Shown: positions 7,582 through 13,950 of the stretch, piece after piece | How the letters are laid out: every line of letters starts with the position of its first letter | How positions within the stretch are numbered: the stretch's first letter is position 1 | Source of the DNA: Geobacter sp. UBA6802 | GTDB lineage: Bacteria; Desulfobacterota; Desulfuromonadia; Geobacterales; Pseudopelobacteraceae | NCBI GenBank assembly: GCA_002452325.1 | Contig: DKFG01000070.1 | Span: 1,176-22,466 of the forward strand | Length of the DNA: 21,291 bases | Reading direction: 5' to 3' | Translations under genes and position numbers: made by a program | The notes under the pieces: model-generated | The model's input: the letters and a program-made list of their open reading frames with translations, nothing else | What the model was told of the DNA's origin: nothing | Database searches by the model: none

Positions 7582-8937
7582 ATGAGTAACGCTACACGGA
7601 TACTGCTGGTGGAAGATGACGCCACCTTTCGGGCACTGCTGGCTGCCATCCTTGAGGGGGAAGGGTATGAGGTGGTGGAACGTGAGGATGGTAAGGCCGC
7701 TCTGATGATGCTGCAACGCCAGTCCTATGATCTGGTGTTATCCGACCTGCGGCTGCCCGGTCTGAACGGGCTGGAGCTGTTTCGGACAGCCACGGTCCAG
7801 GGTATAGCCCCGCCGTTTGTACTGCTGACCGCCTTTGGTACGGTGGAGGAGGCAGTGGCAGCCATCAAGGAAGGGGTGGCGGACTTTCTGACCAAGCCGC
7901 TCAAGACCCCGGACTCTTTACGGCTGCTGGTACGTCGTATCCTTGCTGAATCTGGTCGTGATCGAACACTGCAGGTGCTGCAGGAGCGGGAGCGAGCCGG
8001 TCTGCCGCCGGAGGCGGTGCTGTTTGCCGGTACGGCCATGGAGCAGGTACGGCAACTGATTGCAGATGTGGCACCCACCACGGCAACGGTCTTGATCAGC
8101 GGTGAGTCCGGTACCGGCAAGGAGCTGGCAGCACGGGTGATTCATCATACCAGTCAGCGTGCAGCTGGTCCGTTTGTCGCCCTAAACTGTGCCGCTATCC
8201 CGGAGACACTGCTGGAGAGCGAGCTGTTTGGTCATGAGAAGGGGGCCTTTACCGGTGCCACCCAGGTAAGACAGGGCAAGTTTGAGTTGGCTACCGGTGG
8301 TACCCTGTTTCTGGACGAGATTGGTGAGCTGCCGTTGCCTTTGCAGGCCAAGTTCCTGCGTGTCCTGCAGGAACGGGTCTTTGAGCGGGTGGGAGGCAGC
8401 AGGGAGCAGCGGACCGATGTGCGGATTGTGGCTGCCACCAATCGTGACCTTGGTGTCGAGGTGCGGGAACGACGTTTCCGTGAAGACCTGTTCTACCGTC
8501 TGAACGTCTTTCCGATAGCGTTACCGGCCTTGCGTGAGCGTCGTGACGGCCTGCCGCTACTGGTGGAGTACCTGATGGGCAGGGCTGCCGCACAGATTGG
8601 TCGTCCGGCGCCGGAGATTACAGCTGAAGCGTTACAGCTGCTTGTCGGCTACGACTGGCCCGGCAACATCCGTGAACTGCAGAACGTACTGGAACGGGCA
8701 GTTATCCTGAGCAGGGGGAGTATTACCAACGCCAATCTGCCTGACCTGAGCCCTGCCGTGCCGTTGGGAACCCCGGCTGTAGATCCGGTTGGCAGGGGGC
8801 TGCGTGAGCTGGAGCGGGATGCCATCCTGGATGCCCTGGCACAGTGCGGCAATAATCGGCGCCTGGCTGCCGAAAAGCTGGGGATAGCAAAACGGACCCT
8901 GCAGTATCGCCTGAAGGAGTATGGCCTGGTGGAGTAG
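7582..8937 (+). CDS. Sigma-54-dependent NtrC-family response regulator
   Basis: Enhancer-binding regulator of 451 aa. The receiver domain has D11/D12, phospho-acceptor D55 (LSDLRLPG) and K105. The AAA+ domain (about 145-375) has Walker A GESGTGKE (174-181), the sigma-54-contacting GAFTGA loop (221-226), Walker B TLFLDEIGEL (241-250) and the DWPGNIREL segment (358-366). A Fis-type helix-turn-helix sits at the C-terminus (about 410-447, NNRRLAAEKLGIAKRTLQYRLKEYG). All motifs needed for sigma-54 activation are intact. The AAGGAG ribosome binding site overlaps the end of the kinase gene, so the two are co-transcribed. The likely target is the operon beginning 196 bp downstream, which has enhancer-like dyads and a -24/-12 candidate. 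Confidence 0.96.
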   Translation: MSNATRILLVEDDATFRALLAAILEGEGYEVVEREDGKAALMMLQRQSYDLVLSDLRLPGLNGLELFRTATVQGIAPPFVLLTAFGTVEEAVAAIKEGVADFLTKPLKTPDSLRLLVRRILAESGRDRTLQVLQERERAGLPPEAVLFAGTAMEQVRQLIADVAPTTATVLISGESGTGKELAARVIHHTSQRAAGPFVALNCAAIPETLLESELFGHEKGAFTGATQVRQGKFELATGGTLFLDEIGELPLPLQAKFLRVLQERVFERVGGSREQRTDVRIVAATNRDLGVEVRERRFREDLFYRLNVFPIALPALRERRDGLPLLVEYLMGRAAAQIGRPAPEITAEALQLLVGYDWPGNIRELQNVLERAVILSRGSITNANLPDLSPAVPLGTPAVDPVGRGLRELERDAILDALAQCGNNRRLAAEKLGIAKRTLQYRLKEYGLVE

Positions 8938-8945
8938 GCCGCAGG

Positions 8946-8985
8946 TGCATTGTTTGCAGTGTTGAAGTGCAAAACATGCACTTCA
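8946..8985 (+). promoter_or_regulatory. Paired TGCA-N5-TGCA dyads, candidate enhancer for the NtrC-type regulator
   Basis: Site A is TGCATTGTTTGCA (8946-8958). Site B is TGCAAAACATGCA (8968-8980), which agrees with the reverse complement of site A at 11 of 13 positions. Site B sits in a perfect 9-bp inverted repeat (8963-8971 and 8977-8985). The centres are 22 bp apart, two helical turns, as expected for cooperating dimers on one DNA face. They lie about 100 bp upstream of the -24/-12 candidate. Binding by the adjacent regulator is inferred from position and symmetry. Confidence 0.65.
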
Positions 8986-9056
8986 GGGTATACGATGGTA
9001 TGGATGGAGAGCATCAGTTGCTACTGATTTCATCTGGTTATTATTGTCTGCGGGTG

Positions 9057-9073
9057 TTGGCATGATTACTGGA
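9057..9073 (+). promoter_or_regulatory. Candidate sigma-54 (-24/-12) promoter
   Basis: TTGGCATGATTACTGGA aligns with the consensus YTGGCACG-N4-TTGCW at every position but three: the C of GCAC is T, the first T of TTGC is C, and the C of TTGC is G. The GG at -24 and the G at -13 have correct spacing. A start near 9084 would give a leader of about 50 nt to the ATG at 9134, with AAGGAG at 9119-9124. The altered GC at -12 lowers confidence. Confidence 0.6.
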
Positions 9074-9133
9074 AAGGGTATGGATACGAGAGCGCATCTC
9101 ATATCAAATCCAGTTTGTGAAGGAGTAGTAACC

Positions 9134-9454
9134 ATGAAAACACACCGTATGTTGATGATCGCAGCAGTCTTGACCGCAGTTCTGGCCTTTGGCGCAGAGT
9201 CTTTCGCCCGTGGCGGTGGTAGTGGCGGCGGCATGGGTGGCGGCCAAGGCAGTCAGTATCGTGGTCAATCTGCCGGCCAATCCACAAACCAGGTCCGTCC
9301 GGAAGGCTCGCAGCGCCGTGACGGTACCTTCCTGCAGACCGGCACCACAGCCAGCGGCGCCACCAGCCGTCCCGGCAAGGGACGCGGCGTGATGGACGGC
9401 ACCGGTGTCAATGCAGCAGCCCCGACCGTACCGGCACCACCGTCCGTCCAGTAG
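9134..9454 (+). CDS. Small secreted Gly-rich protein, unknown function
   Basis: Protein of 106 aa. I do not recognise the family. Residues 1 to about 25 form a signal peptide (MKTHRM, hydrophobic core, then ESFA before RGGGS). The mature part of about 80 residues is low in complexity: a Gly/Ser/Gln-rich start (GGGSGGGMGGGQGSQ), a middle rich in Thr, Ser, Gly and Arg, and a Pro/Ala-rich tail ending PPSVQ. It has no cysteine and no obvious metal-binding His cluster. The ATG at 9134 is chosen because AAGGAG lies 9 nt upstream and the signal peptide begins there; an in-frame upstream ATG at 9044 would precede the sigma-54 promoter. It is the first gene of the predicted sigma-54 operon, a position comparable to the periplasmic partner gene in ZraPSR systems, but I see no similarity to ZraP. 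Confidence 0.85.
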   Translation: MKTHRMLMIAAVLTAVLAFGAESFARGGGSGGGMGGGQGSQYRGQSAGQSTNQVRPEGSQRRDGTFLQTGTTASGATSRPGKGRGVMDGTGVNAAAPTVPAPPSVQ

Positions 9455-9485
9455 GCAATTTGAAGATAGTCAGGGAGTCTAGATC

Positions 9486-9992
9486 GTGCGTCGTTTTTTT
9501 ACAGCCATAGCAGTCGTGATTGTGGTGGTCATGCTGCACGGTTCCGCCTGGGCGTTCTGGGGCCTGGGTGGGTCACGGGAGAGCGGCAGCGGTCTTGATC
9601 TGGTGCAGGGGTATGACCGCAATACGGTGGTAACGCTTACCGGTCGTGTTGCGGCCAGCCCCGATCCGGCGAGTGATCCGGTGACTATGGTGCTGCTGGT
9701 GGGGACTGAAAAGGTAACGCTGGTGCTGGGGCCCCGCTGGTACCTGCAGGATGATACCCTGGAGTGGAAAAACGGTGATACGGTTACGGTCCGTGGCTCC
9801 AAGGCCCAGGGCAAGGATGGCCGTACCTATTTGCTGACCCAGTCGATCAACACCCCCGGCAGCGGGCAGATGATATTACGAAACGAGAGCGGTCGTCCCG
9901 GCTGGTCGGGCGGCAGCGTTGGCGCACAGGGTGGCAGCGGCGGGGTACAACAGCGCAGTGGTGGCGGCGCAGGCATGCGACGTGGTCGCTAA
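9486..9992 (+). CDS. Exported OB-fold-like protein with Gly-rich tail, unknown function
   Basis: Protein of 168 aa starting at GTG 9486, with AGGGAG about 9 nt upstream. Residues 1 to about 23 are a signal peptide ending SAWA-FWG. Residues about 45-125 alternate beta-type segments (VVTLTGRVAAS, VTMVLLVGTEKVTLVLGPRWYL, GDTVTVRGSKAQ, GRTYLLTQSI). This resembles small periplasmic OB-fold proteins in which a nucleic-acid or ligand-binding barrel is followed by GD.V.V.G.; the assignment is by pattern only. The last 35 residues are rich in Gly, Ser, Gln and Arg and end GMRRGR, echoing the low-complexity composition of the preceding gene product. The spacing to both neighbours is short, which supports one operon. 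Confidence 0.85.
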   Translation: MRRFFTAIAVVIVVVMLHGSAWAFWGLGGSRESGSGLDLVQGYDRNTVVTLTGRVAASPDPASDPVTMVLLVGTEKVTLVLGPRWYLQDDTLEWKNGDTVTVRGSKAQGKDGRTYLLTQSINTPGSGQMILRNESGRPGWSGGSVGAQGGSGGVQQRSGGGAGMRRGR

Positions 9993-10005
9993 CAGGAGGG
10001 GTTGC

Positions 10006-10884
10006 GTGGTGAGAGGTGGTACGAGGGAGCGGTGGCTGGTGGGGGTACGGTATCTGTTTGTGATGGGAATCTGGTTGCTGGCTGGTGCTGCAGGGGCCGA
10101 GGCCGATGACACGGAGCATCGTCTGGGGCAGGGGGTGACGGTTGCAGCCGGTATCGGTTTTGATCTGACCCATGGTGATTATGGGGATGGTGCAGATGCA
10201 ACAGCGGTGACCATGCCGGTGACGGTTGCGATCAACCCCTCTGAAACGGTTGACCTGACGCTGCAGATTCCGCTGGTGTATCAGACCAGCCGGGTGGGCA
10301 GCAGTTTTGTGGTCTATCCCTCGGGAGGCGCGGGCCGTCGGCGGAATGCTCCCAACGTAGCCCAGGGGGCCATTTCGACAACCAGTACCTCTACCGTTAG
10401 TGAAGCCGGACTTGGCGATATCAATCTCTCAGCCGGTTGGGCTGTGGTGCATGAAGGTGATCTGATCCCCCGGATCAGGGCAACGGCTTACCTGAAGCTG
10501 CCCAGTGGTGATAAGGATCGCGGGTTGGGCACCGGCACCTTTGAGGGTGGACCAGGATTGTCCGTTTCCAAGTGGTTCGGCGATGTTCAGCTGTTTGCCG
10601 ACGGCTCCTACATCCTGCAGGACAGCACCTACAGCTATCAGGGCAGGAACTACCTCAGCTACAGTGTCGGCGGTGGTCTGCAGACAACGGATCGGCTGTT
10701 TGTCTCCCTGTATGCCAAGGGATCGTCAAGCCGTGTTGATGGCGGCACAGCGCCGGTTGAGGGACGTCTGAAGGTCAATTTCCTGCAGTCGCGGCGGGTC
10801 TCCTGGGAGGTTTACGGGTTGGCCGGTTTTACTGAGGCCAGTCCTGCAGTTGGCGGCGGGTTGCTGGTGCTGTATCAGTTCTGA
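10006..10884 (+). CDS. Outer-membrane beta-barrel protein (transporter-like)
   Basis: Predicted outer-membrane protein of about 292 aa. AGGAGG at 9994-9999 points to GTG 10006, or to the adjacent GTG 10009; earlier in-frame ATGs overlap the previous gene and would spoil the signal peptide. The signal peptide covers about 15-37 (YLFVMGIWLLAGAAGAEA). The mature part alternates amphipathic strands with Gly/Asp/Ser-rich turns and ends LLVLYQF, with the terminal Phe typical of BAM-assembled barrels. Features such as AGLGDINLSAGW and KLPSGDKDRGLGTG recall barrel proteins annotated as phenol-degradation-pathway-type transporters. The fit to that family is tentative. It closes the three-gene envelope operon. 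Confidence 0.85.
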   Translation: MVRGGTRERWLVGVRYLFVMGIWLLAGAAGAEADDTEHRLGQGVTVAAGIGFDLTHGDYGDGADATAVTMPVTVAINPSETVDLTLQIPLVYQTSRVGSSFVVYPSGGAGRRRNAPNVAQGAISTTSTSTVSEAGLGDINLSAGWAVVHEGDLIPRIRATAYLKLPSGDKDRGLGTGTFEGGPGLSVSKWFGDVQLFADGSYILQDSTYSYQGRNYLSYSVGGGLQTTDRLFVSLYAKGSSSRVDGGTAPVEGRLKVNFLQSRRVSWEVYGLAGFTEASPAVGGGLLVLYQF

Positions 10885-10987
10885 AACAGATGCGTGCGAG
10901 AGCAAGCAGGCAGAATAACCAACGTACCTATCAAGTGAACATTTTGATTGTTAGTATTCAACAACATACCAAATACAGGAGAAAAAT

Positions 10988-11599
10988 ATGAAAAATATGA
11001 GCCGTGGCAATGGGGTTTCTATTTGTGACGCAGTACATCAGGGCAATGGAGCCGGTCTGCAAATGCCCGCAGAAGAAAGGATAGGGGGCAGCAATGGACA
11101 GCAGTTCAAAGGAACCGGTGATTGTCTGTTACTTTCGTCTGCTCCCGATGGAAGCATTACCTTGAGCGCTGATGCTGCAGCAAGCTTGGTCTACATGATA
11201 GAAGAGGAAAAGATGGCCCGTGATCTGTATGACGCCTTTTTCTCAGCCATAGGCAGCACAATATTTGACAGGATATCCGTTTCTGAGCAGAAACATATGG
11301 ACACTCTTTTGGCCGTTGCTGACAAGGCGGGAATTGATGTTTCCGGTCTGTCAACAACTGCAGGTGTTTTCACAAATTCAGATATTCAGGCGCTTTACGA
11401 CAGTCTGCTGCAGCAGGGAAGCGCATCTCTTGATGCCGCATATGGTGTAGGTGTTCTGGTTGAGCAGACTGATATTGCGGATATTCAGGCAATTATCGCT
11501 TCCGGTGATGTCGGAATTGTGGGGATTGTCTATAGTAATCTCATTAATGCCTCAGAACACCATCTTGCGGCGTTCACCACCTATGCTGACCTTGTCTGA
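10988..11599 (+). CDS. DUF2202 ferritin-like protein
   Basis: Protein of 203 aa. The start is ATG 10988, with AGGAG 6 nt upstream. Residues about 58-203 match the DUF2202 ferritin-like pattern. Possible di-metal ligands lie on four helices: E72/E73/E74 with KMARDLYDAF, SEQKHMDTL (E100, H103), LVEQTDI (E159) and ASEHHLAAF (E190, H191, H192). The first 57 residues look disordered and polar, with two cysteines (C13, C46) and no evident signal peptide. The coding sequence and its 103-bp upstream gap are visibly richer in A/T than neighbouring genes, a possible sign of separate acquisition. The physiological role of DUF2202 proteins is not established; metal or oxidant handling is a reasonable guess from the fold. 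Confidence 0.9.
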   Translation: MKNMSRGNGVSICDAVHQGNGAGLQMPAEERIGGSNGQQFKGTGDCLLLSSAPDGSITLSADAAASLVYMIEEEKMARDLYDAFFSAIGSTIFDRISVSEQKHMDTLLAVADKAGIDVSGLSTTAGVFTNSDIQALYDSLLQQGSASLDAAYGVGVLVEQTDIADIQAIIASGDVGIVGIVYSNLINASEHHLAAFTTYADLV

Positions 11600-11635
11600 A
11601 ATATGACAGAAAACATCCGGTAGAGCTCGTGCAGA

Positions 11636-11662
11636 CGCTTTGCGCCGCTTCATGGCATATCC
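11636..11662. repeat. Dispersed 28-bp repeat, copy 2
   Basis: This matches 6213-6240 with one mismatch and a one-base deletion (26 identical positions). It lies in the 67-bp convergent gap, 4 bp from the larE stop codon. The shared core is CGCTTTGCGCCGC followed by TTCATGG and ATATCC. Confidence 0.55.
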
Positions 11663-11666
11663 GGGG

Positions 11667-12464
11667 TTATACTGTGTGCTTCAGCTTATCCATGCTGCCG
11701 CTGCGGTAACCGGCAGGATCAAGTTCTATCTGTTCAAAGCCTGCGGCTCTGCAGGCAGCCTCAATAGCGGGGAGCAGGGCATCTGCCCGCTCCCCGTTGT
11801 CTGTTTCTATCCTGGCCAGGTTTCCCAGGCTGCGTACCCGCACCACGGTAAATCCCAGCTGTTGTAGTGCTGTTTCGCTAGCTTCAACCCGTTCGAGTTC
11901 AGCCCGGCTGATGGTGTGGTGATAGGGAAAGCGGGTCAGCAGGCAGCTCTGGGCCGGTTTATGCCAAGTGGTCAGTTCCAGGGTGCGGCTCAATTCCCTG
12001 ACCTGATCCTTGGAAAATCCCGCTTCGGCAAGAGGGCTGCGGACTCCCAGCTCCTGAAGTGCTCTACGTCCGGGGCGGTGGACGTGCTGGTCATCCAGGG
12101 TGCTGCCGTCTACCAGGGTGAAGCGTGGATCAAGCTCTGCCAGACAGTGTTCCAGCAGGGCCTTTTTACAATGGTAGCAGCGATCAGGCGGGTTTTTCAG
12201 CAGTTCCGGGAGCTGGGCGGCGGGGTCAAACGTAAGGAGCAGGTGCGGCACCTGTAATTGCCGGGCCAGTGCTGCGGCATCGCTCAGCTCCTGACGAAAG
12301 TGGTAGGGGGCATCAACCGTTACGGCGCAGCAGGTGCTGCCGAGGGTGTCTGCAGCAACCTTTAGCAGCAGCGAGGAGTCGACGCCGCCTGAAAAGGCCA
12401 CCGCCACCGGGGCCAGTTCCTGCAGCAACAGCTGCAGGTGCTGATAGTTGCGGGAACGGCGCAC
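11667..12464 (-). CDS. larE: ATP-dependent sacrificial sulfur transferase, LarE family
   Basis: LarE-family enzyme of 265 aa, close to the usual length. The PP-loop SGGVDSS is at 25-31. Other family segments are NPPDRCYHCKKALL (91-104), VDGSTLDDQ near 118-126, the RSPLAEAGFSKDQVRELSR region and HKPAQSCLLTRFPY (168-181). LarE adenylates pyridinium biscarboxylate mononucleotide and transfers sulfur to it while making the nickel-pincer cofactor. C174 lies where the sulfur-donating cysteine is expected, and C96/C99 form a further pair. The only plausible start is GTG 12464; no strong ribosome binding site is visible, so coupling to the upstream Rrf2 gene (32 nt away) is likely. No larA, larB or larC gene occurs in the window. 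Confidence 0.9.
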   Translation of the reverse strand: MRRSRNYQHLQLLLQELAPVAVAFSGGVDSSLLLKVAADTLGSTCCAVTVDAPYHFRQELSDAAALARQLQVPHLLLTFDPAAQLPELLKNPPDRCYHCKKALLEHCLAELDPRFTLVDGSTLDDQHVHRPGRRALQELGVRSPLAEAGFSKDQVRELSRTLELTTWHKPAQSCLLTRFPYHHTISRAELERVEASETALQQLGFTVVRVRSLGNLARIETDNGERADALLPAIEAACRAAGFEQIELDPAGYRSGSMDKLKHTV

Positions 12465-12496
12465 TGCATCAGTCGGCTGGCCTGAGTCTGAAAATA

Positions 12497-12973
12497 TCAG
12501 AGGTCGGCCTGTCGGCGGGAAAAGCTTTCTTTGGCAACCCCCATGGCCGCACCGCGCTGGCAGAGGGTCTCCAAGGTCAGGGTGTTGAACAGTCCGTCAA
12601 GGAGATCACTGGCCTCTTTCCAGACCGTCTGGGTAACACAGTTGCCTTCAAACGGGCATTCGTTCTTGCGGCGCTTTTTTTTCTTGGCTTCACCGGCACA
12701 TTCAACCATCAGGGCATCCTGTTCAGTAGCCTTGATGATCTCAAGCAGGGTGATCTGGTCCGGCCGTCTGGCCAGAGTGTAGCCCCCCTGGGGGCCGCGC
12801 TTGCTCTTTAGAATGCCGCATTTCTTCAGATTCTGGAAGATCTGCTCCAGGTAGCGGGGCGAGATCTCCTGTCGCCTGGAGATCTCATGGACCTGGGCCG
12901 GTTGGTTGTCGTTGTTGTAGGCGATATCAAACAGGGCGCGCAGCCCGTAACGGCTTTTGGTTGACAGACGCAT
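12497..12973 (-). CDS. Rrf2-family transcriptional regulator (IscR-like)
   Basis: DNA-binding regulator of 158 aa. It starts MRLSTKSRYGLRALFDIA, the usual Rrf2 opening. The winged helix-turn-helix spans about 1-75 (ISPRYLEQIFQNLKKCGILKSKRGPQGGYTLAR). Three cysteines, C92, C106 and C112, could bind an iron-sulfur cluster as in IscR (C-x5-C-x5-C). Here the first spacing is enlarged to 13 residues by a lysine-rich insert (about 97-103). AGGAGG precedes the ATG. The gene is followed by larE 32 nt later. Its own promoter carries a dyad over the -10 box, which fits autorepression. The signal (Fe-S status, cysteine or sulfide) is not decided by sequence. Confidence 0.93.
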   Translation of the reverse strand: MRLSTKSRYGLRALFDIAYNNDNQPAQVHEISRRQEISPRYLEQIFQNLKKCGILKSKRGPQGGYTLARRPDQITLLEIIKATEQDALMVECAGEAKKKKRRKNECPFEGNCVTQTVWKEASDLLDGLFNTLTLETLCQRGAAMGVAKESFSRRQADL

Positions 12974-12996
12974 GCAGCGGTTCCTCCTCGTGAATG

Positions 12997-13014
12997 TATA
13001 CGGAAAACGGTATA
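12997..13014 (-). promoter_or_regulatory. Dyad operator over the rrf2 -10 box
   Basis: TATACGGAAAACGGTATA is an imperfect palindrome with matching TATAC/GTATA ends. It includes the whole -10 hexamer of the rrf2 promoter on the minus strand. A repressor bound here would block RNA polymerase, so autoregulation by the Rrf2 protein is the simplest reading. Confidence 0.55.
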
Positions 13015-13037
13015 GGTCAGCGTCGGACCGCTGTCAA
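13009..13037 (-). promoter_or_regulatory. Sigma-70 promoter of the rrf2-larE operon
   Basis: On the minus strand a perfect TTGACA (13037-13032) is followed after exactly 17 bp by TATACC (13014-13009). The start site should lie near 13002, giving a leader of about 30 nt with AGGAGG. This is the best sigma-70 promoter match in the window. Confidence 0.7.
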
Positions 13038-13064
13038 CAGGTTTTACGAGTGCCGTGCAGTAGT

Positions 13065-13787
13065 TTACGGGGCATGGGCAACGGTTACCGCTGTTACCTG
13101 TTCACAACCGGCCTGCAGCAGGGTTGTGGCGCAGGCGGCAAGGGTGCTGCCGGTGGTAAAGACATCATCCACCAGCATGATGCGGCGGCCCGATATCAGA
13201 GTGCTGTCGCGTACCTTGAAGGCGCCTTGCAGACTGGTCAGACGTTCTGCACGGGTAAGCTCCATCTGGGGAATGGTGGCACGGGTACGTTGCAGCAGCT
13301 GTCGTTGCAGCGGGATCTGCCACTGTTTGGCCAGTAGCTCGGCTAACAGCACTGATTGGTTAAAGCCCCGGCTGCGCAGACGTGAGCGGTGCAGTGGCAC
13401 CGGTATCAGCAGGTCGGGCTGGTGTACCTGTCTGAAGTCGGCTAAAAGTTGTGCGGTCAGTAGCCCCAGGGGACGCCTCAGGTGGCTTTTACCCCGGTAT
13501 TTGAAGGCGTGGATCAGGTCGCGGCAGGCCCCTTCATGCCGCAGGGCAGCCCGGGCTGCCAGGTAGGGGGGTGGTGTGGTGATACAGCGGCCGCAGGGGT
13601 GGTTTTCACCCGCTCCCTGCAGCGGTATGCCGCAGACAGAGCAGAGTGGGGGGCTGATGATCGGCAATCCTGCATAACAGCTGTCGCAGATATGCAGTGC
13701 CCCGCTGCCGGGGATCAAGACGCGGCAGATGTGACAGCGGGGCGGCAGGAAGATATCGAGTAGGGCGTTCAGCAGTGCCGGAACCAT
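13065..13787 (-). CDS. comF: ComF family phosphoribosyltransferase-like protein
   Basis: ComF homologue of 240 aa, the usual length. The N-terminal third has four CxxC pairs (C18/C21, C34/C37, C49/C52, C65/C68), suggesting two zinc sites. The C-terminal part is a type I phosphoribosyltransferase fold with PVPLHRSRLRSRGFNQS (130-145) and the PRPP-loop IMLVDDVFTTGST (203-215). In naturally competent bacteria ComF supports uptake of transforming DNA; its exact reaction is not established. Only a weak AGGA lies upstream of the ATG. The gene has its own promoter candidate and lies between the cytochrome terminator and the rrf2 promoter. Confidence 0.93.
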   Translation of the reverse strand: MVPALLNALLDIFLPPRCHICRVLIPGSGALHICDSCYAGLPIISPPLCSVCGIPLQGAGENHPCGRCITTPPPYLAARAALRHEGACRDLIHAFKYRGKSHLRRPLGLLTAQLLADFRQVHQPDLLIPVPLHRSRLRSRGFNQSVLLAELLAKQWQIPLQRQLLQRTRATIPQMELTRAERLTSLQGAFKVRDSTLISGRRIMLVDDVFTTGSTLAACATTLLQAGCEQVTAVTVAHAP

Positions 13788-13831
13788 GGCAGGGTCCTGT
13801 AACCGTGTGTGATGGGCAGACCGATGTCGGC

Positions 13832-13860
13832 AGCATACCTGCTTTGCATACGGCAGGCAA
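13832..13860 (-). promoter_or_regulatory. Candidate sigma-70 promoter of comF
   Basis: On the minus strand TTGCCT (13860-13855) is followed after 17 bp by TATGCT (13837-13832). The predicted start near 13826 leaves a leader of about 40 nt. Both hexamers match the consensus at four positions. An inverted repeat, GCAGACC/GGTCTGC, brackets the promoter. Confidence 0.5.
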
Positions 13861-13883
13861 TCCCGGTCTGCTTCGTGTCTGAC

Positions 13884-13920
13884 AAAAAACAGCCGCCCCG
13901 GTGATCCGGAGCGGCTGTTT
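13884..13920 (-). terminator. Rho-independent terminator of the cytochrome gene
   Basis: A GC-rich stem (AAACAGCCGC at 13887-13896 with GCGGCTGTTT at 13911-13920, extended inward by four more pairs after one mismatch) is closed by a TGAT loop. On the minus strand the stem runs straight into TTTTTTG. It lies 30 nt after the cytochrome stop codon and is the clearest terminator in the window. Confidence 0.9.
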
Positions 13921-13950
13921 CAACTGATGGAGCGTTACGTCAGTGTCAGG

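Noticed and set aside
8963..8985. Perfect 9-bp hairpin as a terminator of the NtrC-type regulator gene
   Set aside because: It is followed by GGGTATACG with no T-run, and it pairs with a second similar dyad two turns away, which fits protein binding better.
9005..9022. TGGAGAG...TTGCT as the sigma-54 promoter
   Set aside because: The GG to GC spacing is 12 bp rather than the required 10; the candidate at 9057-9073 has the correct spacing.
10941..10974. Weak dyad (ATTT ... AAAT) upstream of the DUF2202 gene as an operator, and TTGATT-N17-TACCAA as its promoter
   Set aside because: Too few symmetric positions in A/T-rich DNA, and the implied start site would fall inside the ribosome binding site.
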